Assembly: GCA_021613375.1 (NCBI GenBank) | Contig: CM038715.1 | Location: 2,343,378 to 2,407,377, forward strand | DNA: 64,000 bases | Source of the DNA: Megaleporinus macrocephalus | Taxonomy: Eukaryota; Chordata; Actinopteri; Characiformes; Anostomidae | Direction of reading: 5' to 3' | Shown here: positions 11,121 to 22,300 of the stretch, piece by piece | Numbering within the stretch: position 1 is the stretch's first letter | Layout of the letters: each line of letters begins with the position of its first letter | Position numbers and translations under genes: made by a program | Notes under the pieces: generated by a model | Databases searched by the model: none | What the model saw: the letters and a program-made list of their open reading frames with translations, nothing else | Told to the model about the DNA's origin: nothing

Positions 11121-14100
11121 GGTGCATCCGAAATCTCCTACTGCTCAGTACTCAGTAGTAAATCAGTAGGCGAGCGCAGCTAGTATGTCTGAATACTCAG
11201 TAGTAAATCAGTAGGTGAGCGCGGCTAGTATGTCTGAATACTCAGTAGTAGATCAGTAGGCTAGTATGTCTGAATACTCAATAGTAAATCAGTAGGCTAG
11301 TATGTCTGAATACTCAGTAGTAAATCAGTAGGCTAGTATGTCTGAATACTCAGTAGTAAATCAGTAGGCTAGTATGTCTAAATACTCAGTAGTAAATCAG
11401 TAGGTGAGCGTGGCTAGTATGTCTGAATACTCAATAGTAAATCAGTAGGCTAGTATGTCTGAATACTCAGTAGTAAATCAGTAGGCTAGTATGTCTGAAT
11501 ACTCAGTAGTAAATCAGTAGGCTAGTATGTCTAAATACTCAGTAGTAAATCAGTAGGTGAGCGTGGCTAGTATGTCTGAATACTCAATAGTAAATCAGTA
11601 GGCTAGTATGTCTGAATACTCAGTAGTAAATCAGTAGGCGAGCGCGGCTAGTATGTCTGAATACTCAGTAGTAAATCAGTAGGCGAGCGCGGATAGTATG
11701 TCTGAATACTCAGTAGTAAATCAGTAGGCGAGCGTGGCTAGTATGTCTGAATACTCAGTAGTAAATCAGTAGGCGAGCGCGGCTAGTATGTCTGAATACT
11801 CAGTAGTAAATCAGTAGGTGAGCGCGGCTAGTATGTCTGAATACTCAGTAGTAAATCAGTAGGCGAGGCGTGGCTAGTACGTCTGAATACTCAGTAGTAA
11901 ATCAGTAGGTGAGCGCGGCTAGTATGTCTGAATACTCAGTAGTAAATCAGTAGGCGAGCGTGGCTAGTATGTGTGAATACTCAGTAGTAAATCAGTAGGC
12001 GAGCGTGGCTAGTACGTCTGAATACTCAGTAGTAAATCAGTAGGTGAGCGCGGCTAGTATGTCTGAATACTCAGTAGTAAATCAGTAGGCGAGCGTGGCT
12101 AGTATGTGTGAATACTCAGTAGTAAATCAGTAGGCGAGCGTGGCTAGTATGTCTGAATACTCAGTAGTAAATCAGTAGGCGAGCGTGGCTAGTATGTCTG
12201 AATACTCAGTAGTAAATCAGTAGGTGAGTGTAGCTAGTATGTCTGAATACTCAGTAGTAAATCAGTAGGCGAGCGCGGCTAGTATGTCTGAATACTCAGT
12301 AGTAAATCAGTAGGCTAGTATGTCTGAATACTCAGTAGTAAATCAGTAGGTGAGTGTAGCTAGTATGTCTGAATACTCAGTAGTAAATCAGTAGGCGAGC
12401 GTGGCTAGTATGTCTGAATACTCAGTAGTAAATCAGTAGGTGAGCGCGGCTAGTATGTCTGAATACTCAGTAGTAAATCAGTAGGTGAGCGCGGCTAGTA
12501 TGTCTGAATACTCAGTAGTAAATCAGTAGGTGAGCGCGGCTAGTATGTCTGAATACTCAGTAGTAGATCAGTAGGCTAGTATGTCTGAATACTCAATAGT
12601 AAATCAGTAGGCTAGTATGTCTGAATACTCAGTAGTAAATCAGTAGGCTAGTATGTCTGAATACTCAGTAGTAAATCAGTAGGCTAGTATGTCTAAATAC
12701 TCAGTAGTAAATCAGTAGGTGAGCGTGGCTAGTATGTCTGAATACTCAGTAGTAAATCAGTAGGCTAGTATGTCTGAATACTCAGTAGTAAATCAGTAGG
12801 CTAGTATGTCTAAATACTCAGTAGTAAATCAGTAGGTGAGCGTGGCTAGTATGTCTGAATACTCAGTAGTAAATCAGTAGGCTAGTATGTCTGAATACTC
12901 AGTAGTAAATCAGTAGGCTAGTATGTCTAAATACTCAGTAGTAAATCAGTAGGTGAGCGTGGCTAGTATGTCTGAATACTCAATAGTAAATCAGTAGGCT
13001 AGTATGTCTGAATACTCAGTAGTAAATCAGTAGGCGAGCGCGGCTAGTATGTCTGAATACTCAGTAGTAAATCAGTAGGCGAGCGCGGCTAGTATGTCTG
13101 AATACTCAGTAGTAAATCAGTAGGTGAGCGCGGCTAGTATGTCTGAATACTCAGTAGTAAATCAGTAGGCGAGCGTGGCTAGTACGTCTGAATACTCAGT
13201 AGTAAATCAGTAGGTGAGCGCGGCTAGTACGTCTGAATACTCAGTAGTAAATCAGTAGGCGAGCGTGGCTAGTATGTCTGAATACTCAGTAGTAAATCAG
13301 TAGGCGAGCGTGGCTAGTACGTCTGAATACTCAGTAGTAAATCAGTAGGTGAGCGCGGCTAGTATGTCTGAATACTCAGTAGTAAATCAGTAGGCGAGCG
13401 TGGCTAGTATGTGTGAATACTCAGTAGTAAATCAGTAGGCGAGCGTGGCTAGTATGTCTGAATACTCAGTAGTAAATCAGTAGGCGAGCGTGGCTAGTAT
13501 GTCTGAATACTCAGTAGTAAATCAGTAGGTGAGTGTAGCTAGTATGTCTGAATACTCAGTAGTAAATCAGTAGGCGAGCGCGGCTAGTATGTCTGAATAC
13601 TCAGTAGTAAATCAGTAGGCTAGTATGTCTGAATACTCAGTAGTAAATCAGTAGGTGAGTGTAGCTAGTATGTCTGAATACTCAGTAGTAAATCAGTAGG
13701 CGAGCGTGGCTAGTATGTCTGAATACTCAGTAGTAAATCAGTAGGTGAGCGCGGCTAGTATGTCTGAATACTCAGTAGTAAATCAGTAGGTGAGCGCGGC
13801 TAGTATGTCTGAATACTCAGTAGTAAATCAGTAGGCGAGCGCGGCTAGTATGTCTGAATACTCAGTAGTAAATCAGTAGGCGAGCGCAGCTAGTATGTCT
13901 GAATACTCAGAAGTAAATCAGTAGGTGAGCGCGGCTAGTATGTCTGAATACTCAGTAGTAAATCAGTAGGTGAGTGTGGCTAGTATGTCTGAATACTCAG
14001 TAGTAAATCAGTAGGTGAGCATGGCTAGTATGTCTGAATACTCAGTAGGTATTGAGTAGTAGTGAACGGTACTGGATGACCTCCTGAATCAGTAGACATG

Positions 14101-14582
14101 TTTATGTAGGTGAACACAGCACACTGTGTATCCCATGATTCACCTGGAGTCGTGGATGAATTCAGAGTGGAGTAAATAAACGGTGTAAAGCTGAACGTCG
14201 GCTGTGTGTACGTAGCTACTGCTAGTGAACTGCCGCTACAGGAGTTAGAGCTACTGCTGAGATAAACAATGATTACATTCCTCCCGTTTCATCTTCTCTG
14301 ATCTACAGCTCCACACCGTCTGATACATAATCAGATAAAAACTCAGATCAGAGTCACTAAAAGTCTAAATCTGTCAGTAAACGAGCTTTTAATGAATAGC
14401 AGGACTTTTACGGTGGTGGTCTGACGTCTTGCGTCACAGGACGCTGGTAATATGGTGGACGTAGTACGTCTGAGATTGTGTAGCTACTAAAACTCTCCTG
14501 CTGAAACTACCTACTAGTCTGACGCTCCAGCAGCACGTACTGAATCTAATCTAGTACCTACTGACTAGTAGGAGATTTTGGA
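11121..14582. mobile_element. DNA transposon swollen by an internal minisatellite
   Basis: The left end (from 11127) reads tccgaaatctcctactgctc. The inverted right end (to 14582) reads tccaaaatctcctactagtc, so the ends form an inverted repeat with about three mismatches over 24 bp. A second copy of the family lies at about 33575-34417 and shares the unique body (agctgaacgtcggctgtgtg, gaactgccgctacag, gataaacaatgatta). That copy lacks the minisatellite and ends with the fuller terminus ggttttggatgcaccc. The outer right terminus is eroded here. No transposase is present. Superfamily is not determined. Confidence 0.65.
11149..14049. repeat. 2.9-kb minisatellite, 45-bp and 36-bp units
   Basis: The full unit is 45 bp (tactcagtagtaaatcag, then taggcgagcgcggctag, then tatgtctgaa). 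A short unit lacks the 9-bp gcgagcgcg-like segment and is 36 bp. Units differ mainly at CpG-derived positions (gcgagcgcgg, gcgagcgtgg, gtgagtgtag). Rare markers recur at a distance: agtagtagatcag at 11251 and 12566 (1315 bp apart), and gtatgtgtgaat at 12106 and 13411 (1305 bp apart). The array therefore contains a roughly 1.3-kb higher-order duplication. There is no open reading frame of note. Confidence 0.95.
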
Positions 14583-16115
14583 GAGGGAGAGGGAGAGAGT
14601 ACAGCATACTCTCACTCAGATACGATGTAAAAAAAATTAAATCTGTGAAAAGCAGAAAGAAAATAAATGAGGCTGAGAGAAAGAAAGACTGAGAGGTTTG
14701 AGTTTGCTGGGAAAGCGATGATGTGTTGAACCTCTACAGAGTTTTTGAGTTGCTTCAATTAAACTAGCTGGAAGTGTGAAAAAGTTCCAGCTTCATAAAT
14801 GCCTTCTTGTCCTGTCAAAGCATTAGTCATATCTCAGAGCTTTCATTAGAGCGACTCCATTCATGTGTGACCTTGCGAGTGGAGCACAGATGATAAAATT
14901 CAGACTTTCCTTCGTGTCCAGCAGTCATTTGGAGAAGCACTTTGCTGAAGTGAACATTAGGGTTGATAAAAATGGTGAGATCATTCATGAGTTCATTTCC
15001 CTGAATTATGAAACTTTTGGGATGCAAATGCCAAAAAGAATGTGACAGGATGCAGATCTTAGGAGCTCTGCTGGGATTGCTTAGAGGTGATTTCATATCC
15101 CATAGACGCCGCGGTGCAGTTACAGGGCCAAAATGAAAAATGAAACCATCGCTACATCCTTCTTCTTTTGTAAACATGTTCTCTCACTTCTTACCGAGGT
15201 GCTGCTCTCTAAAGTGAGTTTCCATGGACTAAAAAAACTCAGAAACCTTCTGCAGAAGATGTATTATGATGGGAATACATTATGAAGCTTGCTATAGCAC
15301 TATAAAGGGTTGGGCTGGTTGAAAGTTTGCCAGCTGGCTGAATTATTCATTAACAAAGAAAAACAGCCATTAATGTCTATTTGAGGTTAATGCTATGGAG
15401 AATCATTGATGTATGTATTAGTAACTAGATTAGTGGCTAACAGTGAGGATTTGTTGAGCACTGTAGGGATTTCCAGTGAGTGTGTGATGTATGGTTGCAA
15501 TGCATGCTGGGCATTGTAGTGAAAGAACGTTGATGGACAAGAACAGTACAAATTCTTTAAAAAAAGGATAAGGTTGAGGGGTGCAGGGCTGCAATAGTAC
15601 ATAACAAATAACCAGCTAGTTTTAGGCCGGAGTTCCCCTTAAATTAAAACACTACATGTTGCCATGTTCACATAATAAAAAAAATTAGTTTTTGAAGCTT
15701 TTGAGTGGAAATCAGTGAGATGCTTAACAAACCATTACCTTAAATAATCTAAATTAGAACAGGCAGGCGTGTTAAGCATACAGACACGTTTCCCTGTTTT
15801 GATTATTAGACTGAATTTATTCTCTACTAAACAGTATTTTAATGCTGGTGCTTGGAGTAGCAGTACACGGAATATCACAACCCCTATGTGTGTTCTCTGT
15901 CCTTCTACAGGTTAGTTCTTGCAAAGTAACTTGTCAAAAACATCCTTCTTAAAAGAAAAAAAGTTTTGAAGGGACTAAATGAAATTTTACCCGTTTCCTA
16001 AACCGAAGACAGAAGAGCAGAAGTGTAGGATGTGGATTAAACAGTGTGAAACACCACATTACTAGTTAAACCAGAGATAAAAACACACATTCTCATTATT
16101 CATTATTCTCATTTC
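14583..16115. other. Gene-free stretch, possibly with conserved non-coding DNA
   Basis: No repeat family recognised. Between 14827 and 15177 both strands carry frames (116 codons on minus, 60 on plus) without familiar motifs or splice context. Single-copy-looking sequence about 3 kb upstream of a promoter could hold an enhancer, but nothing in the sequence proves it. Confidence 0.4.
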
Positions 16116-16202
16116 CCGTTCCACCTTAAATTATGTGGCTAGCAGTTATGTTCAGATGCTTGCTCGGGTGTGTGTGACTGCTGCAGTACTTAAGGTAGAA
16201 CT
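16116..16202. repeat. Diverged copy of the hairpin mini-MITE
   Basis: The left arm gttccaccttaaatta and the right arm acttaaggtagaac are imperfect reverse complements and match the arms at 9901-9980. The loop sequence is unrelated to that of the other copy except for short words (ctgctgcagta). Confidence 0.55.
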
Positions 16203-16881
16203 GAAATTTGAATAATTTAGCGTAAATTAACTTGAGTTAATCAAATTTACAGCCTATCCTTTAAGTATGCTATATAAAATATGATAGTTTCTACTAATGC
16301 ATGTACTATTATTATTATGTACTACTAAAAGTTGGATTTGTATGAATTTGGTACAAACAGTGTACAGTATAAATTTGCTGTTTTGATTTTCCTTGATTTT
16401 GAACATTTAACGTCAGACTTTATCTTTTTTTTGTGGTCTTTTTTGAACAGAAGTGTCAACAGTGAGCAGGTTTCATAGCGAAGGTGCAGCAGTGCTGGTG
16501 TGACTGATTGTTGATTGACAGTTTTGTATTAGGGTGGAAGTGTTGGAATATGTAGGGGTACTGACTGCACTGCGGTTAGCAATAGACTATATTCTGGTGG
16601 AATGACATTGTGGATCAGTAGCCTGTGCATCATGTAACACCTGATCTGAAAACAGTTCTCACTCTGGCAGTGTCCACAACGTCCTTAAATAAACAGAGAT
16701 GTGTTTATTTGATAATGTGTTGACATTAAAAGAAAATTAAATTAAAAGAAAGTATCATTGTATATTTAGCCTTTTTTAAACCAAGTACTCCAATACTTTA
16801 ACTCATGTATAGTGTATATGAGTTAGACTTGTGTCCACTTTGTCCACTTCTACATACACTAAGGGTGTAAATGAACATATA
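16203..16881. other. Gene-free stretch
   Basis: AT-rich, no recognised gene or repeat. Confidence 0.5.
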
Positions 16882-17368
16882 TAGTGGAGGTATTTAATTA
16901 GAGTTCAGTAAGGTCCAGTTAAAGGAAGTTTCCTGAGGCCAAAGTCTGGACCAGCATCATTTCTAACATGTGTTCTGATTCAGTGGAGTATCCTGTTTAC
17001 TGGAGTAGCCCAGTATAAGCATCTTATACCATCAGCTACTGAAAGCCAAAATAATTACAAATACCGTTTACAGACCTGCCAACATTTTTTTAAGGTGAGG
17101 TTTGAGGTCTAGATATTTAACATACAAGTAGACTGTGAAGAAAATAAGAACTTTTTAAATAAAAAGCCAATATATTTCAGTTTTTGGACATTTCAGTGAT
17201 TTTGGATGCCAGTTACTTAAAAACTGTACAGTAGAATCACTTCATAATTCATATGTACATAGTATTCTGGAATCTGAGCTGATATCTGTTGACTTTATGG
17301 ACTAATTGCTATTTTATAAAGCTGTGGCTATAAAGCAGCCACCGTGATCCGACTATTAGTGACCTCTG
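16882..17368 (-). mobile_element. Deleted hAT-like transposon, copy C
   Basis: Collinear with copy A at 1-480 (ggtatttaattagag, gtaaggtccagttaaaggaa, tcctgtttactg). It then jumps directly to the 5' terminus gactattagtgacctctg ending at 17368. Copy C has therefore lost the region that encodes the transposase start in copy B. It lies about 0.4 kb upstream of the ablim2 promoter segment. Target-site duplication not resolved. Confidence 0.6.
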
Positions 17369-17784
17369 ATATATAGGGAGAAAATAAGGACCACTGGGTA
17401 AATCTTCATATAGAGCCCCATTAGTCCTCCATGCTACATCATCTCTCTGCAGGGACATCAATTATTCAGGGTGTCACTAGTGAGGAGTGCTTTTATCTTC
17501 AGAAAGCATAAACATCCTCCACTTATCCTCCACTAGTGCACCTTACAGTATCTCAAAGAAGAGCTTTACATGCAAACACAAGCTCCATGTTAGCAAATAT
17601 TCTAGATACAGGTTTAATAATCATGTGCATCAAACGAGATCCTGACTTTATGGAAGAAAATCATGAAGCCCACTAAAACCTAGCTTTGAAGTTGCAAGTC
17701 TACATTAGTCCTCCACTCTGCATCTCCTCTCTCAGACACTCTCCTCCTCTCCACGCTGTCGTGCTGTAAGAGATGTATATCCAC
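17369..17784. other. Gene-free stretch upstream of promoter
   Basis: No repeat recognised. The 3' part (17695-17770) is rich in ctcctct words, compatible with promoter-proximal DNA. Confidence 0.4.
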
Positions 17785-18235
17785 GCATGCGCAGACCACA
17801 CGGGCCGTGAGATGATTGCAATCTAGAATATTCTGCTTATATATGACACTGCTGCTGTCAGTGGAGTGGTGGGTCTGGCTGGGGGGACTCTTTCTGGGGG
17901 GACGGGTTTCTCCACCCGTTTATGACCGACTCGCAGTAGTACTAGAAGATTCACGTTATGGCACAATATTATCCAATCGTAGTGCAGAAAGCTGGAGGCT
18001 ACTAGCCAATCACAGCCCAGCAGCCTGCCAATTCTGGCTAATTCCCTCTCAGTGGGCGTGTAAGCAATAGCCAATCACAGCGCACTGAGCCTGATACTAG
18101 TAGCCAGTCACAGCGCAGGAGGCGTGGTTTGTCGGATTGCGGGTGGGGAAAAAAGGCTGCACCTCTAGCTGCTGCAGCTCAGTACGAGGACAGACTCACC
18201 TCAGCGACTTCCACTGTGAGCTCGCTCTGAGGAAG
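17785..18235 (+). promoter_or_regulatory. ablim2: Candidate ablim2 promoter and 5' UTR
   Basis: Directly seen: an NRF1-like GCATGCGCA at 17785-17793; CCAAT boxes at 17973, 18006 and 18071; GC/CACCC-type boxes gggcgtg at 18054 and ggcgtgg at 18121. There is locally raised CpG and GC content compared with flanks. The word tagccaatcacagc occurs at 18003 and 18068, and as tagccagtcacagc at 18101. No TATA box is positioned for the gene, which suits a dispersed CpG-type start. The transcription start is inferred to lie roughly at 18150-18230. Assignment to ablim2 rests on the coding exon 100-200 bp downstream. Confidence 0.5.
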
Positions 18236-18262
18236 ATGCAGCAAATCGCTCCACCACAGTAA
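18236..18262 (+). other. Upstream ORF in the ablim2 5' UTR
   Basis: The ATG at 18236 (A at -3) opens MQQIAPPQ and stops at TAA 18260-18262. It is in the same frame as the proposed main ATG, so this TAA is also the in-frame stop that fixes the main start downstream. It may lower translation of the main frame if the transcript starts upstream of it. Presence in the mature mRNA is inferred. Confidence 0.4.
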
Positions 18263-18337
18263 GCTGGATACTCGAGTAGTGCTCCTACACCTGTTATTGG
18301 ATATATAAGTGAGACCTGGCGAGGAGGGAGAAGGACA

Positions 18338-18353
18338 ATGCCTGAGGAAAAAG
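18338..18353 (+). CDS. ablim2: ablim2 first coding exon (16 nt)
   Basis: ATG CCT GAG GAA AAA G encodes MPEEK and one base of the next codon, followed by a donor (aaag|gtacag). A is at -3 of the ATG, and an in-frame TAA lies 75 nt upstream with no other in-frame ATG between. The phase-1 end joins exactly to exon 2 at 31830 (tg ttc cag), giving MPEEK-V-FQQQAVPGP. From family knowledge, mammalian ABLIM2 has the same design: a tiny first exon ending in phase 1, so that the shared exon opens with Val. The assignment is an inference from position, phase and promoter context. Untranslated sequence extends upstream. An alternative first exon outside the window cannot be excluded. Confidence 0.55.
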
Positions 18354-21300
18354 GTACAGTTACAGTGAGGAGAGCTGTGGTTGCACTGCTGCTGTAGTCA
18401 GTCATCTTATATTACATGCATGCTTCTTTCCACAGACTCACACTCACTCCTCATCTGACTAGACCACTGTTTTACTCTTTAGTGAGCCAGAGAGACAAAT
18501 GACACTGAACACAGACTTCAGATTCAGTCCCATCAGTGATGGCATGTGATATAAATAGAGTTCAAGGATGCCAGGACTGAATTATTAATTGAGACAGTGG
18601 GGAAATGGGGAGTGTATGAGTTAGTAGTGTGGAATTTCAGAACATTATGGAAGTGTAGGGTTGACAGAGACCACTACTACAGAAAATCACCCTTACCAGA
18701 ATATATGACCCTAGGAATGAAGTACAACTTAATTAATGGAAATGCATTTTTATTACTTTTAATATAAGTTGTATTAAACATATTGATATTTATGGTATGT
18801 GTTAAGCCCCATCAATTCTTGAAAGCTGTCTATAATGCATTTTGGGACAAAACCTATATTTGTTTACATTTTTATCTATAAACTATATGCTGGTGGGTTT
18901 TACATTGTTATGGCATGTACACATTGAGCTGCTTCATGAATGTTTTTTAAGGGATTTGGGAGGTGTCCACAAAAACAACAATATCAGCACCCCACCTAGT
19001 GAATAAACGATTACAGGCAGGAAGGCTTGCTGCTGCACTCCAGGAGCTCTGATGCAATCTGGACCCTCTGGGCAACAGCCTGGGCCCACTGTGTGTGTGT
19101 GTATAGAGAGAGCCAAAGAGTGAGACAGAGAGCGAGACATGTAAAAAATTGTGATTACTCACAGATGGTTAGTGAGGCTTGGTAGAAATCACAATACCAA
19201 TATCTCGCCAATCTGAGGCAGATCAGTATTGACTATGGGGCCGTGAGTTAATGAAGTGATTCAGTGTTTCAGCTAGGTGACATCACAGAATTTCAGAACG
19301 TGGTCCAACATTTAGCAGGTTTATGATAGCCAGTTTGTCCTAATCAGCTACAGGGAGGGTCCCCGGGAATGCTTTCAATGGTGTAATGCTCATGAGACTT
19401 TGGTCCAAGCGTTTGGCTCTGATAAACATGGACTAAAGCTTGACGCCCTATGATCTGCAGCATTCATTTCATTTTGGGCAGAGCTACGAGTGTATCTCCT
19501 GTCTGCCGTCATGTTACTGATTTCCAGGCAAGAGCTGAATGTCACCTGATTTTAGTTCAGAGCTCTTTTTAGGAGGAGAAGTGAGATTAATTCCAGATAC
19601 AGGTCCAGAACTTCCACTGAAGCAGACTTCTTTTAGACTGCTTGTTTATCCAACAGTATAGAAACTAGTAGCTTGCTGTGGAACCCCTAAACTTAAAAAG
19701 CCTGCAGTGAATGAATAATGAGTTTAAGGTTAAACACTTGTGCTCGCTCAATAAGAGAAAGATATTTGCTGTTTAGAGGACGGGCCTAACTGAGCCAGGC
19801 TAAAAATGTTGGTGGAATTTTAACGGTGTCAGTCACTCTATTTTGGATATGATTGTATGACAGTGGCAGTGTTTTGAACCAATCAGATTCCACTCTGCTC
19901 AATTCAAGCCTGCCGGAATAGAGACTAGCGATGATGTAACATTTGGATCCCTCCCAGCAGTCGGAAAGACGCCCCTCATACTGACAGCAGCAGCAGTAAA
20001 CAAACCTGGCTGCTCCTCCCCACACGAGACAGCAGACCTGGACCACACCAGTGTCTTAGAAACCTACTAATAAAGTAATGACAGAACACACAGGAACGGC
20101 AGTCGTGGCTGTTGAGGAGATTAAAAGTCAGATGCGTATGACAGACAGGTGCGCCCGGCCCTTGAACTGCTCCTGTTTTGTTATTATTAGACGATGATTG
20201 ATTAATCTGTAGAATTGTTAAGCCACTCTGCCCTTCCTGAATCACCCAGTCTTTGCTTTCCATGTAGATAAAGAATAATAAGCCTTAGTGTAGGGCTGCA
20301 CAGATGTGGCCCATGAGGACATGTTAGTTAGCCAACCATAAAGTTACCCAAATCACACCCCCAACATATTTTTTGTACTATATATAATTTATATATAATT
20401 TAGAAATCAACTTAAAATAAACAAATACTGAAATAAAACTTTCATTTACATTTACCTGTTTATTGTTTTGTCTTTTTGGCCATAGGCCCACCATGAACAT
20501 CACACTTTGGCTGCTTTAGCATGTTATAACCCTCAGAACTGAAGCAGTTAAATGATTAGTTCCAGAGAAGCAGTTTTCTCCTGATCCTAAATGTAGCTGA
20601 TCAGTTGAAATATGTAATAAATAAATAGTTATACACAAATGTTATAACATAAGTAAAGCTTTTACCCTCGAGTGCAAGCCTAAATCATCACACCCTTCCT
20701 TAGAAGACATCATATAATCTGGAATCTAGTCCATCCTCAGATCCACACTTTTATAATGAGAAGCTGAAATCCATTTTAATTAAACATGTCTACAAACCTT
20801 CTGGTGGTCCTGGACACTTTAGCCTGGTATCGCAAACTCCCAACCCTTTATTCTGCCCTCACAGACTGTTCTGGCCAGCATGTAGGTCTCTGATGTTCAG
20901 AATGGGCATGACTTGCTTATTATAAATCTCTAAATGACACCACAAACAAACAGCTTCAAAGTTATTAAATGAAAGGTTTGTGTTTGCTGTAATTTCTTTT
21001 GAATATGCAAAAGTCTTTTTGCTTTTATGTCCTGGACATAAACACCCGCTGCCAGACAGGGTTGTGCCTCCACTAGCAGTTGCAATGGACTCCATTAGCT
21101 GAGCGCTAAGCTGGGTTTTTAATCAGCAGTTTGCAAACAATGACAAGCATCTTATCAGATGATGAGATCTTTGGGAGAGACTCAGCTTATGCAACAACTT
21201 TAAGCAGCAGTGGTATTTTAGGAGGATAAACAGCTGCTATAGCACGAGGACTGCCCAAAGTACTGGGTGTGCTGTTATGTTGTACATTAGGTTCCTTTGT

Positions 21301-21766
21301 GAAGTGTGAGTCTGAGAATTCCTGTGTTACAGTAAGGCCTCAGACTGCAATAGAGAACTCATTATTTCAAAGGAAGTATTTCAGTAGTAGTAAAGTGTAG
21401 TATAAGCATTTATAGCACAGTAACGTTGCTGAGGTTTCAGTATATATCACAGAATTTATGTATATATTGTGAAATAAAGCCATTAAGTAAGACTTTCTGT
21501 ATATTAACAATGTCCTTCAGTGTTATATAAGAACCATATTTAACAACAGTAGTGAATTGGCTGCCCTAGTGGTTAAAAACACTCACCAAAGTGACTTCTA
21601 AAGTGGTGAGAAATGAGGGGAAGTGTCTTATTAGCTGCCCCTCACATGGGGAAAAAATGATCAAGTGCCCTCTAGGGTGCAATAAATTATGATGATGTGC
21701 CCGCTAGAGCAAAAACATTTGAAAACATGTCTATTTGTTTCCCTTACAACAGTCTAATCTTGATGC
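18354..21766 (+). other. Intron 1, proximal part without recognised elements
   Basis: Intron 1 of the proposed gene spans 18354-31829 (13,476 bp, gt...ag). In this first part I recognise no repeats or genes. Frames at 18934-19162, 19786-20263 and 20859-21095 on minus are short and featureless. Confidence 0.45.
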
Positions 21767-21774
21767 CTTTCCAG

Positions 21775-22292
21775 TAGGGGTGTGCCGTATCGTATCGTAC
21801 ACAATAATATCACCAACATTTCTGAATATGGTGAACGATATTATACCCTGAAATATCATACCATATCACCCATCACTAATTATCACATCAGGTACTACTT
21901 TTACTGTTTTTAGCAAAATAAAAATACACACTTTTCTCATTTCCTATTATATATCTACTAGAGACAGATTTGATCTCCAGTATCATTCACTTTACTTCAG
22001 TTCTGGATATATGGAGATATTTGGAGTGCATTATTCAGTATCGTGACATTCTGGATCATTGACTTCTGTTACAATCTGATGAAGATTTTTGTATTTTTTA
22101 ATATCTCAGTTAGAGGTGTGCCATATCATATCGTATGCAATAATAAAAAAATATTTTCAATTTATTGCAGTAGTGTACTCTTGAAATATATATTTTTAAT
22201 TCAATGTTTTGTCATATCGCCAAGAGTATCGTTATCGCAAAAATACCGTGAAATATTGTGATATTATTTTAAGCCCATATTGCCCACCCCTT
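21775..22292. mobile_element. Non-autonomous hAT-like element with exact TSD
   Basis: The element starts TAGGGGTGTGCCGTATCG and ends as the inverse of AAGGGGTGGGCAATATGG. It is flanked by an exact 8-bp duplication ctttccag (21767-21774 and 22293-22300). The interior is AT-rich, without a transposase. A second internal copy of the left end (agaggtgtgccatatcatat, about 22110) suggests a nested or duplicated terminus. An 8-bp TSD and a TAGGGGTG terminus fit hAT. Confidence 0.85.
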
Positions 22293-22300
22293 CTTTCCAG

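Noticed and set aside
14827..15177. 116-codon minus-strand frame
   Set aside because: No recognised domain, no splice or promoter signals, and a plus frame overlaps it; treated as chance, though the region may be conserved non-coding DNA.
16874..17376. Target-site duplication for hAT copy C
   Set aside because: The flanks (aacatata and atatatag) are AT-rich and only loosely similar; not claimed.
18236..18262. ATG at 18236 as the ablim2 start with a splice at ccaca|gtaagc
   Set aside because: The frame hits TAA after eight codons. The gtaagc donor would end in a phase that does not join exon 2, whereas the exon at 18338 does.
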